Notes: generated by a model not told the origin, from the sequence alone. A DNA stretch of 64,000 nt from Yeguia hominis (GCF_014384705.1 NZ_JACRSN010000001.1:124001-188000); one strand, 5' to 3'. Shown: positions 35,101 through 44,311, numbered from the stretch's first letter. Program-made: numbers and translations.

Positions 35101-35642
35101 TCGTAAAGCTGAAGCGTAGTTTCTCCCAGCTTTCGATCATCCTTTTCCGAGCCGAATGCATCCACCAGGGCGGCAAACGCTTCTCCGCCTGTCGCATAAA
35201 AGGCCTCGAGCGTTTCCGACACCGCCTCCTCGCGCAACAGACGCATCTCGCCGTCATCCAGGATCCGGAAGTCCGGAGAAATTCCAAGCCGGTAGAAATT
35301 TTCCTGAATTAAATCCTTGCAAAAGCTGTGCACCGTACTGATGCTTGCCCTGCTAAGCAAAAGCTGCTGCCGCCGAAACAGCGGGTTCTGCGGATCGCTG
35401 TCCTGCATCTGGGAAAGGCGCGCCGCAATGCGGTCTTTCATTTCTGCTGCCGCCGCTCGGGTAAAGGTCACAACCAGCATTCGGTCTGCATCGACCGGAG
35501 AAACCGGGTCTGTCAGCCGGGAAATCACCCGTTCGACAAGCACAGCGGTTTTTCCGGAACCGGCCGCAGCGGAAACCAGCACCGTGCCGCCGCGTGCAGA
35601 AATGGCGTCCTGCTGTGCGCCGGTCCATTTCCGATCACCCAT
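32115..35642 (-). CDS. addA: ATP-dependent helicase/nuclease subunit A (AddA)
   Basis: The 1175-residue helicase subunit of AddAB, which processes double-strand ends for RecA repair. The UvrD-type motor shows Walker A AAGSGKT (residues 26-32), VTFTRAAAAEMKDRI, DEYQDTNETQD (Walker B region), GDVKQSIYGFRQA and VMSIHKSKGLEFP. A C-terminal RecB-type nuclease domain carries GVFDCAFEEDGGLIIVDYKTDR, with the D and DYK residues of the active site. The gene overlaps addB by eight bases, as in many Firmicutes. The Chi recognition sequence cannot be read from the gene. Confidence 0.97.
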   Translation of the reverse strand: MGDRKWTGAQQDAISARGGTVLVSAAAGSGKTAVLVERVISRLTDPVSPVDADRMLVVTFTRAAAAEMKDRIAARLSQMQDSDPQNPLFRRQQLLLSRASISTVHSFCKDLIQENFYRLGISPDFRILDDGEMRLLREEAVSETLEAFYATGGEAFAALVDAFGSEKDDRKLGETTLQLYDFIRSHPFPDRWLREKAEMYRAQTSIAQSAWGEELFHTAQETLSYCKMTLTACLHLCASDPAVEAAYGPAFSSDLQDVAAMDAAAQNRDWDGLRALFAERNYQKLKPLRGTAGEAVKGQLKSMRKETREVVDKLQKRFCASQAECGEDLQRMAPLAETLFSVVRAISDQLETKKQEKRAVDFGDLEHLSLRLLVRETDAGYERTAEAEAVSERFDEIMVDEYQDTNETQDLLFRAVSREEQNLFMVGDVKQSIYGFRQAMPRLFLDRKNTFSPYRREAPQFPAYILLDRNFRSRREVTSAVNFVLNQLMSRRAGDVDYRAGEQLVAGAEYPANGDFRTRLEVIDASETEESMDVLEARRIAAMIREFRESGAQVLENGKPRPVEPRDFCVLLRSAKEHAPVYVRELEKCGVMSWAESPAGFFSYAETALMLSLLRVIDNPMQDIPLLAVMMSPIYGFSADEMAQVRMEAGGPPLYPALLRCAQNGNLRIQAFLAELEEFRMLAATMPADTLINTLYRKTGYPELVGAMPGGELRGKNLQLLHQYAKNYEQFGYNGLHGFLRFVDRLAEQGGDLAAASVSQEGANVVRVMSIHKSKGLEFPYCIVAGCARRFNRESSDTVLHAELGFGAKLPGKDGVSRYTTAPREAILSGLLSESVSEELRVLYVAMTRAREKLILLTTLSRPDRTFSSLAAGISPEPVLPSYAVRRAGSISDWLLSCALRHPDGKLLREMAGAEETLVLPKDPETLAWEIRVSKPEGAPCETQQSAQTVSKPDPAFLGTLAERVAYRYPYAAVSEIPAKVSASGVSEEAAGIHTLSRPAFVSSRGMTPAERGTALHAFMQFCDYRAASENLEAERVRLREAGYLTPEQADVVELERIRKFLQSDLAARMMRSKRLLRENRFTVEIEAGRIDPSLPEATGQEKLVLQGVFDCAFEEDGGLIIVDYKTDRIASPELLAERYHPQLSLYREAAEQTFGLPVYACVLYSFWLGKEIQI

Positions 35643-38600
35643 CCTGCTGCGCCTCCTCCCGTAATTTTTCGAGGACTTCCGTCCGCTTCCATTTCTCTTT
35701 TAAGACATCTTCCGAACTGTACTCCCGGCCGCAAACCGCAAAATACGGACAGTAATCGCATCCGCGGTGATCCTGCATCAGCGGCTCCGGGCTGATTTCT
35801 CCGTCTAAAAGCGTCTGCGCCATGCCGGCGATTTTCTCCCGGATCGCGCCGATCACACAATCAAATTCCTCCCGGGAAAGCATCGATTCCGCGCCGGAAA
35901 GCTTGCCGTTTTTGACGCTGACCGGGATGTATTTTCCGGCAGCATCCTGCTCCATTCCCCGGATGACCGCCTCTTCTCCCAACACGACGCCGTTCATCCG
36001 CAGTTCCTTATCGACAGCCTGCGCCACTGCATCCGGCGGCGTTTCCCGATCCGCAGAAACTCTGGGCCGGATGGACGGCATATAAAGCACACCGGCCGGC
36101 TGCACGCCGCCCGACTCCACCAGAGCCGCAAGATAAATGAGCATCTGCAAATTCAGCCCGTACAATACGTCGGAGAGGCGAAACTCTTTTTTCCCGGTTT
36201 TGTAGTCCACCACGCGCACATACCGATCGCCGTCCCGTTCCATAACGTCGACGCGGTCAATTTTCCCAATTACGGTAACCGCAGTCCCATCCGGCAGCGG
36301 AATTCGAAACGGCGCGGCATCCTTTCCGATTTCCAGTTCAAACCGTTCCGGCACAAATGCGCTCTGAGAAAGCTCCTGCGCCACATGGCGAAGCAGGACG
36401 CAGGCGGAATCTGCCAGACGCCGCAGCTGAGAAAGAAACCGCGGCGTTTTGTCCGCATCGCCGCCGAAATTCTGCCGCGTATATTCGCGGATCAATTCCG
36501 TCACAGTCTCTAAAAGGACGGCATCCGTCATGGAAAGAATCGCCTGGCTGCCATACTCTGCAAACAGCCGTTCCAGTAAAAAATGCATCAAACTGCCGTA
36601 CTCCAGCGCGCCGATCTGCGCCGGGCGCCGCTCTTTAATACCCATTCCAAACCGGCAGAAATAGCGGAACCGGCACAAATGATAGGTCTCAATCTGCGTC
36701 GCAGAAATCCCGTGTCCGCCGCCGAACAGCGAAAGCGCGTTTTCCCGGTCGGAGATCCGCACTGCTCCTCGCGACACTGCACGGGAAAGCGCAGCAATTT
36801 TCCCTTCATATCCGGGCCGATCCGCAAAAAATGCACGCAAAGAAGCCCCTTCCGGCGAAGGATCCTCCCAAAGCTGCGCCGCAAGCGCAAACGCCGGTTC
36901 CTCCGCATTTGCAAAAAATGCTTTCGGCAGCTGGCGGCGATCCCATTCCGGAACCGCCAAAAACACGGATTTCACCCCGGTAATCAATTCCGAAGGATAA
37001 CAGGCGCCTTCTCCGCTGAGCGCCCAGGTGAGATACAGCCGCTGTGACGCACAGCATGCTGCGCCATAGGCCGCGAACCGCTCTTCGACGACCGCTTCTT
37101 CCAAGGTGCGCCCCAATGGCAAACCGAGGGCAATGAGTTCCCGCCGTTCGCTGTCGCTGAACACACCGGATGATGCCGGTGCAAGCGGAAATTCCCCGCG
37201 CACTGCGCCGAGCAGAAAGACAACCTTCGGCTCCGCCGGACACATCCGGTCCGCCGCGCCGACCGTCACTTCGTCGAGCACCTGCGGAATATCGGATACA
37301 TCTTCCGCTTCGATCACCAGACGTAAAAGCTCGGCATACCGTGCTGCACCGAGTTTTTTCTCCTTTAGAACCAGCGCGGTCTGATCGAGGATTCCCATCA
37401 GCAGATCCCACAGCCGATACTGATCTTTCGCCTGCTCTCCTCTTCCGGCCGCTTCCAACCGGGCGCAGAGTTTTGGCAGCGCCTGGTCCGCGCCCGCATG
37501 CAAGAGCAGATCATACACCGCGTGGGCGGTCTGCTCGCCGTCTGCGTCCTGCAGATCTTTTTCAAAACGCAGCAAAGGCGCCATCACTTTTTCGCGCAGC
37601 GCATTCAGCGTTTGCAGCTGCGCTTCCCCGTGCGCTGTCATCGCGCCGCCAAAACCGTCGGGGTTCGCCGTCCACGGTGTGCGCCACCGTTTCCCGCTGA
37701 GGCTCCAAATATATGTATAATTTTCCAGAATGGATATTTCATAGGAACTCAGTCCCGCAAGGCCGGTTTTTAAGTAGGAAAACACCGCGTCGGAAGAAAA
37801 CCCGCCGGTCACACACTGAAATGCTGCAAGTACAAAATGCATCAGCGGTTCTGCATCCACCGATTTGGGCTGATCCATAAAATAGGGAATCTGCCGCTTT
37901 TCCAGCGCAACATCCAGACATCCCCGATAGGTCTCCGGCGACCGGGCAATCACCGCAATTTCCCGGTAGCGGTACCCGTTTTCCATCACCAGTCTCCGGA
38001 TTTCCGCAGCAGCGTATTCCGCTTCGTCATAAACGCTCCCGCCGCGGTAGATCATGACATCCGCCGCCTTTCGTTCCGGATCCGGCGCCTCCCCGCGAAA
38101 AAGCGTCTCCTCCACCAGAGCAAGATCCGGTGAAATGAACCGTTTTCCCGGAGAGAGTATCACCGGCTTTGCAACCGGAACACCGGCCTCCCGCGCCAGA
38201 TGCAACAGTTTCGACGCCGTTTTTCGGACTGCCGAAAACAGGCCCATCCCATTCTCCGGATCATCGAGCCGATCGGTGCAAAGCGTCACATAGACGTCTT
38301 TTGCCTGTTTGAGTATTTCCGAGAGCACGCTGCATTCCTGCACGGTAAATCCGGTGAAGGAATCGAGAATCACCGTACAACCTTCAAAGAAGCCATGCGC
38401 CTGCAGATGCTGCTGCATCCGGGTCAGATCGTCCTGCGGGTCCAGATAACTCTGCTGCACCATCGCCTCATACGCTGAAAAGATCAGCGACAGGTCTTTC
38501 GCCTTTTGCCGGAGCACTTCGTTCTGCGACTGCAGTCCGGCCTCTTCGAGCGTCTCCGGAGAGACGGCGCACATCTTCATTTCCGCTTCTGCAGAAACCA

Positions 38601-38970
38601 GCAGCCGGATCATTTCCCCTGTTCGGGCATTTTTTCCGTACAGCCGGAGAAAATCCTCTGCGCCGTCGATTGCAAGGCGCATTAAAATCATCCGGCCGCC
38701 GTCCGTCAGGCGACGCCCCGCAATTCCGCCGTAGGTGCGAAACACCAGCTCTGCAAGCCGGGTAAAGCTGGTAACCAGCACGTTCTGTGCGCTGCGCGGT
38801 CCCATTCCGTGCAGAATTGCCCGTTCGCTTTCAAACGAATACTGCTCCGGCACAATCAGAATGCTCTGCGGGTGGCCCTCCGTTGTTTCTGTTCCGGCCG
38901 ACTGCGCAAGCCTTTCCCGCGCCCATACGGTTTTCCCGCTTCCCGCACGGCCCAGCACCAAATGCAGCAT
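35635..38970 (-). CDS. addB: ATP-dependent nuclease subunit B (AddB)
   Basis: The 1111-residue partner of AddA. An N-terminal nucleotide-binding site (GRAGSGKT, residues 7-14) starts a degenerate helicase region that in the family reads Chi. The nuclease domain near the C terminus contains GKIDRVDVMERDGDRYVRVVDYKTGKKEF. The iron-sulphur staple is visible as an upstream cysteine pair (YHLCRFRYFC, near 765-775) and C1071, C1074 and C1080 in GCDYCPYFAVC. It is 21 bases downstream of spoIIR and overlaps addA. Confidence 0.96.
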   Translation of the reverse strand: MLHLVLGRAGSGKTVWARERLAQSAGTETTEGHPQSILIVPEQYSFESERAILHGMGPRSAQNVLVTSFTRLAELVFRTYGGIAGRRLTDGGRMILMRLAIDGAEDFLRLYGKNARTGEMIRLLVSAEAEMKMCAVSPETLEEAGLQSQNEVLRQKAKDLSLIFSAYEAMVQQSYLDPQDDLTRMQQHLQAHGFFEGCTVILDSFTGFTVQECSVLSEILKQAKDVYVTLCTDRLDDPENGMGLFSAVRKTASKLLHLAREAGVPVAKPVILSPGKRFISPDLALVEETLFRGEAPDPERKAADVMIYRGGSVYDEAEYAAAEIRRLVMENGYRYREIAVIARSPETYRGCLDVALEKRQIPYFMDQPKSVDAEPLMHFVLAAFQCVTGGFSSDAVFSYLKTGLAGLSSYEISILENYTYIWSLSGKRWRTPWTANPDGFGGAMTAHGEAQLQTLNALREKVMAPLLRFEKDLQDADGEQTAHAVYDLLLHAGADQALPKLCARLEAAGRGEQAKDQYRLWDLLMGILDQTALVLKEKKLGAARYAELLRLVIEAEDVSDIPQVLDEVTVGAADRMCPAEPKVVFLLGAVRGEFPLAPASSGVFSDSERRELIALGLPLGRTLEEAVVEERFAAYGAACCASQRLYLTWALSGEGACYPSELITGVKSVFLAVPEWDRRQLPKAFFANAEEPAFALAAQLWEDPSPEGASLRAFFADRPGYEGKIAALSRAVSRGAVRISDRENALSLFGGGHGISATQIETYHLCRFRYFCRFGMGIKERRPAQIGALEYGSLMHFLLERLFAEYGSQAILSMTDAVLLETVTELIREYTRQNFGGDADKTPRFLSQLRRLADSACVLLRHVAQELSQSAFVPERFELEIGKDAAPFRIPLPDGTAVTVIGKIDRVDVMERDGDRYVRVVDYKTGKKEFRLSDVLYGLNLQMLIYLAALVESGGVQPAGVLYMPSIRPRVSADRETPPDAVAQAVDKELRMNGVVLGEEAVIRGMEQDAAGKYIPVSVKNGKLSGAESMLSREEFDCVIGAIREKIAGMAQTLLDGEISPEPLMQDHRGCDYCPYFAVCGREYSSEDVLKEKWKRTEVLEKLREEAQQDG

Positions 38971-38991
38971 CTTCTTCGCTTCCTTCCCGAT

Positions 38992-39642
38992 TTATTTCGA
39001 TCCCCGGAGCCACTTCCGAAGTTTTTCCAAGACTTCTACCGTTTTAAACGCGACGGCATATTCGTCCGCATCTTCCACCATTTCCAATTCTTCCGCCGAC
39101 AAAACCGATTCCAGCTCCCGGTTTTCCTGTGCAGCCGGAAGACACATCGCCGGAAAAATCACACACCACCAGTTGTGTCCCCCGGCCTCGCCGATTTCAA
39201 TCCGCAGCGCATCGTACCGCCCTGCCGGCAGCGTTACCGTTTCATATTTCCGCGTGGGAAAATAGCAGTTTTCCAGCTCTGCCCGAACCGGATAGGAATA
39301 TCCCTGCCGCCGGACTTCTGCTTCCGCAGCAGCCTGCATCCGGGGCAGCTGCTGCCGGATCACCTGTTCCGCCTGCACTTTATCGCCTGCCTGTGCGAGC
39401 AGTTCCGCACTCTCTGCAAGCACACGGTCGCGCACCTGGCGTTTGAGCGTCTGATCTTCTACAGAATCTGAATTGGCCAGCACGTGCATCCGCAGGACGC
39501 TCTCCTCGATATGACTGCACCTCGCCGAAAAGCTGGTGAATTGCAGTAAAATGCAAAAAAGAAATGCAGCCACGGCGGCTTTTTCCCACCGGCAGAAGCC
39601 GTTTTTCCTCGTTCTCTTCGTATTTTTCTCCATGGAACCCAT
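38992..39642 (-). CDS. spoIIR: stage II sporulation protein R
   Basis: In sporulating Firmicutes SpoIIR is made in the forespore and exported, and triggers processing of pro-sigma-E in the mother cell. The 216 residues have a signal or anchor segment at about 20-38 (AAVAAFLFCILLQFTSF), then the family pattern SVLRMHVLANSDSVEDQTLKRQVRDRVL and GHNWWCVIFPAMC. Its presence is direct evidence that the lineage forms, or recently formed, endospores. Start is ATG at 39642 or the in-frame ATG at 39633. No sigma-F promoter was identified; the gap to ispE is 46 bases. Confidence 0.94.
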   Translation of the reverse strand: MGSMEKNTKRTRKNGFCRWEKAAVAAFLFCILLQFTSFSARCSHIEESVLRMHVLANSDSVEDQTLKRQVRDRVLAESAELLAQAGDKVQAEQVIRQQLPRMQAAAEAEVRRQGYSYPVRAELENCYFPTRKYETVTLPAGRYDALRIEIGEAGGHNWWCVIFPAMCLPAAQENRELESVLSAEELEMVEDADEYAVAFKTVEVLEKLRKWLRGSK

Positions 39643-39688
39643 CCCTTTCCCGATTTTCTATCAGGAGTCTGGGCTCTTTTTCGGAGCG

Positions 39689-40531
39689 TTATTCACCTAC
39701 CGGATGACACAAAAATGCTGTGCCGTACTGAGCCTGCAAGGCTTTTCGGCACTGCTCTGCATGCAGATCGTCCGGCGCAAAAATGCCATACACTGCGGAA
39801 CCGCTGCCGGACATACACGCACCGAAGGCACCGAAGGCTTTCATGACCGCCTTAATTGCAGGCAGAGACGCTGCATTCGAAACGTAATCGAACGCGTTAA
39901 ACAGCGCGTTTCCAATTTTCGGAACGACGCCTTCCCGAAGCGCACACAGCATCTGATCCGTCGTTTCCGGAATATTCTGTCCCAGACGGTCAATCAGGGC
40001 ATACGCGGCCGCCGTACACACGCCTTCCTGCGGACGCACAATCACCAGATTGCAGGCCGGCATCGGTTTTAACGGGGTCAGTTTTTCTCCGATTCCCTCT
40101 GCAAGCGCCGCTCCGCCGCGCACGCAAAACGGTACATCCGCCCCAACCGCTTCTCCCATTCGGCAAAGCGCTTCCGTGGAAAGCTTCGTCTCATAGAGCG
40201 CATCCAGCAGCCGCAGTACCGCTGCAGCATCGGCGCTTCCGCCGCCGAGCCCTGCCTGCATGGGGATCTTTTTTTCGATTTTCAGCTGGACACCGCCGGA
40301 AATTCCGGTTTCGGAAAAGAACACCCTGGCGGCGCGAACCGCCGTATTTTTCTCGTCGAGCGGGACGCCTTCTGCGGTACAGGAAAGAGAAATCCCAGCG
40401 TCTTTTTCCGCCCAAACCGTATCATAAAGCGAGACGGACTGCATGACCGTCCGCAAAAGATGGTAGCCGTCCGCCCGTTTTCCAACAATATCCAGAGAAA
40501 GATTAATCTTTGCAAATGCCTTTGCTTTCAC
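39689..40531 (-). CDS. ispE: 4-diphosphocytidyl-2-C-methyl-D-erythritol kinase
   Basis: Phosphorylates CDP-methylerythritol in the non-mevalonate (MEP) isoprenoid pathway. 280 residues of the GHMP kinase fold. The start AKINLSLDIVGKRADGYHLL and the ATP loop PMQAGLGGGSADAA (around 90-103) are diagnostic, with VCMSGSGSAVYGIF-type sequence (ACMSGSGSAVYGIF) near the end. The start is GTG following AAAAAGGAGG at a longish spacing. Followed by spoIIR on the same strand, an order common in Clostridia. Confidence 0.96.
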   Translation of the reverse strand: MKAKAFAKINLSLDIVGKRADGYHLLRTVMQSVSLYDTVWAEKDAGISLSCTAEGVPLDEKNTAVRAARVFFSETGISGGVQLKIEKKIPMQAGLGGGSADAAAVLRLLDALYETKLSTEALCRMGEAVGADVPFCVRGGAALAEGIGEKLTPLKPMPACNLVIVRPQEGVCTAAAYALIDRLGQNIPETTDQMLCALREGVVPKIGNALFNAFDYVSNAASLPAIKAVMKAFGAFGACMSGSGSAVYGIFAPDDLHAEQCRKALQAQYGTAFLCHPVGE

Positions 40532-40616
40532 GGCCCAGCCGTCCTCCTTTTTATCTGCCGCTGAACGTCTCTATGCAGCAGCAGGGTTCAGCCTAAAACC
40601 TGAAAATATACTTAAG

Positions 40617-41747
40617 TTATAAATCAAACAGAGATAATCTCTGAATTGCAATTACATGCTTCGGACACATTTCCTGACAGCAGTAACAGCGGATGCAGCT
40701 GCGATAGTCAATCACCGCCTTATGATCGACCATCCGAATCGTATGCTGCGGACAGCTCTCTGCACATTTTCCGCATCCAACGCATGCCCGCTTCCGAATT
40801 TTTGGAACCGGTGTAAGCAGCTTTTCCGCTGCCGGGCGAAACGCCTTCGGCAAATAGGACACAAAATTTGATGGCTTTGATTCCGGCATCCGAAAACTTT
40901 TCTGATCGAGCGCGCTGCGCGGTTCTCCCAAAATTTCAATCTGCTCCACGTCCTGCGGACAAACGCCGCGCGCCATTCCGGCCCGCAGCATGGGGATGTC
41001 CTTCGCATGCATGCCGATCAGTTCCGCGCAGACCACATCGAGCGCAAACGGATTTTCCGCCGCTGCAAGAATCTGCATCGGACGCGGCGTTCCGCCGCTC
41101 GGGCCGTTGCCCTCCATTCCGACAATGCCATCCATCACGCAAATGCGCGGTTTCAGCGCCGTGCAGAGATCCACCAGCATTTCGGCAAACTCCTGCTTAT
41201 CCGGAAATCGGCAGTGAAATTCCGGCTTTAAAAGCCCCGGCACCGCACCAAACATGTTTTTGACTGCACCGCTGAACATGGTCATGCAGTGGGACTTCAG
41301 CTTTGCGATATCGACGATGAGGTCCGCCTCCAAAAGTGGTGTAATTACAGGAAAAGACGTGCATTTTTTCCCATCGGGACTCGGCAGAACGCCCTGGGAA
41401 AAATCCTCATTGAGTGAAAACCCATAGAGATTTGCCGCTTCCCGGTAGCCGCACCCGGCATAGATCGCATGCATCAGCGCCGGCGTATACATACCGCCCG
41501 CACTCTCCGCTACGAAAACCTTTGCCCCTCTGCCGGAAAGCCACCGGCACACCGCCGCAGTCACAACCGGATGCGTCGTAACCGCTGCATCCGGAGACGC
41601 GCGCATCACGAGATTCGGTTTTACCGCGACCCGCATCCCGGGCTTTACAAGACGTTCCAATTCGAGCGCCGCAAACATGGTTTCAATCTGTCCGGACACC
41701 GTCTCCCAATCATACGAGGGACAGCGCGAAAGAAAGACCCGTTCCAC
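40617..41747 (-). CDS. DUF362 protein with C-terminal 2x[4Fe-4S] ferredoxin domain
   Basis: A 376-residue protein. DUF362 covers about residues 35-250 (MRVAVKPNLVMRASPDAAVTTHP, DLIVDIAKLKSHCMTMFSGAVKNMFGAVPG). Two cluster motifs follow: C322xxC325xxC328xxxC332P and C351xxC354xxC357xxxC361P. The chemistry of DUF362 proteins is not settled; an electron-transfer role is inferred from the clusters. The start is GTG, sharing one base with the stop of the aminotransferase gene (TAGTG), so the two are coupled. Confidence 0.9.
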   Translation of the reverse strand: MERVFLSRCPSYDWETVSGQIETMFAALELERLVKPGMRVAVKPNLVMRASPDAAVTTHPVVTAAVCRWLSGRGAKVFVAESAGGMYTPALMHAIYAGCGYREAANLYGFSLNEDFSQGVLPSPDGKKCTSFPVITPLLEADLIVDIAKLKSHCMTMFSGAVKNMFGAVPGLLKPEFHCRFPDKQEFAEMLVDLCTALKPRICVMDGIVGMEGNGPSGGTPRPMQILAAAENPFALDVVCAELIGMHAKDIPMLRAGMARGVCPQDVEQIEILGEPRSALDQKSFRMPESKPSNFVSYLPKAFRPAAEKLLTPVPKIRKRACVGCGKCAESCPQHTIRMVDHKAVIDYRSCIRCYCCQEMCPKHVIAIQRLSLFDL

Positions 41748-42928
41748 TATACGGTTTCTCCGGACAGTTCATCGAGGAATCGCCGAATCCGGCGCAAAGC
41801 CTCTGTAATATGCTTAATCGAATAGGAGTAAGAGATCCGCACAAAGCCCTCTCCGCTCTCCCCAAACGCATTTCCGGGAACAACTGCCACGTGCTCTGCA
41901 TAGAGCAGCTTTTCACAAAACTGTTCCGAGGTCAGACCGGTGCTGCGAATACAGGGGAACACATAAAATGCGCCCTCCGGCTCAAAGCACGGCAGTCCCA
42001 TCTTATTCAGACCGTCCGTAATCAATCGGCGCCGCATATCGTATTCGTTGCGCATGGTTTCGATATCCTCATCCCCGTTGCGTAGCGCTTCTATTGCGGC
42101 ATACTGCGCCGTTGTCGGCGCGCACATCACCGCGTATTGGTGCAGCTTGGTCATCGGGCCGATAATTTCCTCCGGTCCGACCGCATATCCAAGCCGCCAG
42201 CCCGTCATGGCAAAGGTCTTGGAAAATCCGTTTACTATCACGGTTCGTTCCTGCATGCCTTCAATGGCTGCAAAAGAGACGTGCCGCTCTTTTCCATAGG
42301 TCAGTTCACTGTAAATTTCGTCGGAAAGTACCAGAAGATTCTGCTCCCGCACCACTTCGGCCACTGCCTCAAGGTGTTCCCGCCGCATGACAGCGCCGGT
42401 CGGGTTATTGGGGAAAGGCAAAATCAGCAGTTTTGTCCGTGGGGTAATCTTTGCTCGGATTTCTTCCGCTGTGACGCGGAACTGATTTTCCGCTTTGGTC
42501 GGAATCGACACCGGCACGCCGCCGGCCATCTGCGTCAGCGGCATATAGCAAACAAAACTCGGCTCCGGAATCAGGACCTCATCTCCCGGACGGAGCACAC
42601 TGCGCAGACACAGGTCAATGGCTTCCGACCCGCCGACCGTCACCAGCACATTCTTTTTCGGCGCATAGGAAACCCCGTATTTGCGCGCAAGCCATTTGGA
42701 AATTTCTTCCCGAAGCTCCATAAATCCGCGGTTCGGCGAATACCAGGTTTTTCCTTTTTGCAGCGTATCGATTCCTTTTTCGCGAACATGCCACGGGGTT
42801 GAGAAATCCGGTTCCCCAATGCTCAGGGAAATCACATTTTCCATCTCGTTTGCAATATCAAAGAACCGGCGAATTCCCGACGGTTTGATTGCAACCACAT
42901 TTTCATTCAGCAGAGACTGATAATTCAT
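41747..42928 (-). CDS. PLP-dependent aminotransferase, class I/II
   Basis: A 393-residue fold-type I aminotransferase. The PLP lysine is K237 in VNGFSKTFAMTGWRLGY, the cofactor aspartate is D203 in LSDEIYSEL, and PFPNNPTGAV is at 171-180. It resembles the aspartate/aromatic aminotransferase subgroup (PatA/AspC-like) that is often encoded beside an Lrp-type regulator. The exact substrate is not readable. Three candidate starts (TTG 42934, GTG 42931, ATG 42928) follow AAGGAG; I use the ATG, which overlaps the regulator stop by one base (TGATG). Confidence 0.92.
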   Translation of the reverse strand: MNYQSLLNENVVAIKPSGIRRFFDIANEMENVISLSIGEPDFSTPWHVREKGIDTLQKGKTWYSPNRGFMELREEISKWLARKYGVSYAPKKNVLVTVGGSEAIDLCLRSVLRPGDEVLIPEPSFVCYMPLTQMAGGVPVSIPTKAENQFRVTAEEIRAKITPRTKLLILPFPNNPTGAVMRREHLEAVAEVVREQNLLVLSDEIYSELTYGKERHVSFAAIEGMQERTVIVNGFSKTFAMTGWRLGYAVGPEEIIGPMTKLHQYAVMCAPTTAQYAAIEALRNGDEDIETMRNEYDMRRRLITDGLNKMGLPCFEPEGAFYVFPCIRSTGLTSEQFCEKLLYAEHVAVVPGNAFGESGEGFVRISYSYSIKHITEALRRIRRFLDELSGETV

Positions 42929-43410
42929 CACCAAAGGTTGCTCCTTCTCTCGTCATTTTTCTCTCCGTCGTCAAAAATTACGCCGCCGTCCTTATAGCGC
43001 GTCAGAACAAAATGCGTCGCGGTCGAGAGCACGCCGTCGAGCGGAGAAAGTCTGCGCACGACAAACATGGCGATATCCTGCATACTTTTCGCGTTGACCG
43101 TAACGGCAAGATCATAACCGCCGGACATCAGATAGACGCTTTCCACTTCCTCAAATTCCATAATCCGGTGGGCAATTTCATCAAATCCGGTTTCTTTTTT
43201 CGGAGAAACCTTCAATTCAATCAGCGCGGTGGCGCGGTTGCAATCCGCTTTCTCCCAGTTAATCAGGGCATTGTACCCCTTGATCACGCCTGCTTTTTCA
43301 TATTCCGCAATCTCCCGTGCAACTTCTTCCGGAGAAACCGCCAGCATGGCCGCCAATTCATCCGTTGTCAAACGATCGTTTTCGCTCAATAATTTTAATA
43401 ACCGGTACAT
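42928..43410 (-). CDS. Lrp/AsnC-family transcriptional regulator
   Basis: A 160-residue regulator. An N-terminal winged helix (residues 1-50, DRLTTDELAAMLAVSPEEVAREIAEYEKAGVIKGY) is followed by the RAM ligand-binding domain (about 63-140, ALIELKVSPKK, VESVYLMSGGYDLAV). Lrp-type proteins sense amino acids. It is the first gene of a coupled trio with an aminotransferase and a DUF362 protein, so control of that small unit in response to an amino acid is likely. The ATG at 43410 follows AAAAGGAG by eight bases. Confidence 0.92.
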   Translation of the reverse strand: MYRLLKLLSENDRLTTDELAAMLAVSPEEVAREIAEYEKAGVIKGYNALINWEKADCNRATALIELKVSPKKETGFDEIAHRIMEFEEVESVYLMSGGYDLAVTVNAKSMQDIAMFVVRRLSPLDGVLSTATHFVLTRYKDGGVIFDDGEKNDERRSNLW

Positions 43411-43489
43411 CCTTCGCACTCCTTTTCTTTCACATATCAACCGCAGAACCTGTCGAAACCATGTCCTGCGTTTTTTCTAAACTTAAAAT

Positions 43490-44311
43490 TTATTCGATCG
43501 GCAGCAGTTCCGGCTTCCGGTTTCGGTAAACCGCAATCTGAGAAAAACCCGCGGCTGCTGCAATCAATACGCCTTCCGCAATGCCTGCGCCGACATCCTC
43601 TGCCGTATGCGCGTCGGAACCCAGCGTAATCAGTTCCCCGCCAAGTTCCCGGAAACGCCTGACCGTATCCGCGTCCGGCAGCGTCACACCAATTCTCTGA
43701 CGCAGGCCGGAGGTGTTGATTTCCAGTGCCTTTCCCGCTTTTGCAAGCGCACGCAGGACGGAATCCTGTCCGCTCTTAAAATATGCGGCAGCCTGAGAAA
43801 ATCCATCCGGCAGATACCGCAGCGGATAACTCAGATGTGCCAGGGAATCAAAATTTCCCCAAGCAATCATATCCAGCATCTCCGAAAAATACCGGTCAAA
43901 AAGCGGCTCCAGCGGCTGTGCTGTATAATCGAGATCATAAAAGTCCGAAAAATTCTCCAGATTATGCAGAGACCCCAGAACGAAATCACAGGGTTCTGCC
44001 GCAAGAAGCCGTTCTGCCCATGCAAGCGCCTGCAAAGGCTGGCCGAGTTCCATGCCGGAAAGCACCGTCACCGTTTCCGGCGCGCCTTGGGCACAGGCCG
44101 AAATTTCCGCAAAAGAGGCTTTTTGTGTCTTACCTAAATTTTCCGCTGGAAGCTCGTTGCAGTCATAGTGATCGGTAACGGTCAAATAGCGGATCCCCCG
44201 GCGCCGCGCGCCCTCGTAAAGCGCACGGACCGATGCGCTCCCGTCAAAAGAATTGCGGGAATGTGTATGGCTGTCTGCCAGAATCTGTTTTTTTGTAGAT
44301 GGACACATCAT
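43490..44311 (-). CDS. PHP-domain phosphoesterase (histidinol-phosphatase type)
   Basis: A 273-residue PHP-superfamily enzyme. Metal-binding motifs are present: ADSHTHSRNSFDG near the start, YLTVTDHYDCNELP, the glutamate in LSGMELGQP, VLGSLHNLENF, and TLGSDAHTAEDVG near the C terminus. The pattern fits HisK-type histidinol phosphatases, but no his genes lie nearby and other phosphoesters are possible. I use the ATG at 44311, eight bases after AAAGGGG; an ATG directly follows it. Tandem-repeat array 1 begins about 105 bases upstream. Confidence 0.88.
   Translation of the reverse strand: MMCPSTKKQILADSHTHSRNSFDGSASVRALYEGARRRGIRYLTVTDHYDCNELPAENLGKTQKASFAEISACAQGAPETVTVLSGMELGQPLQALAWAERLLAAEPCDFVLGSLHNLENFSDFYDLDYTAQPLEPLFDRYFSEMLDMIAWGNFDSLAHLSYPLRYLPDGFSQAAAYFKSGQDSVLRALAKAGKALEINTSGLRQRIGVTLPDADTVRRFRELGGELITLGSDAHTAEDVGAGIAEGVLIAAAAGFSQIAVYRNRKPELLPIE

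Noticed and set aside
43441..43477. Terminator-like hairpin CGCAG/CTGCG followed by six T on the plus strand
   Set aside because: No plus-strand gene ends upstream, and on the minus strand the stem is imperfect and has no T-run.
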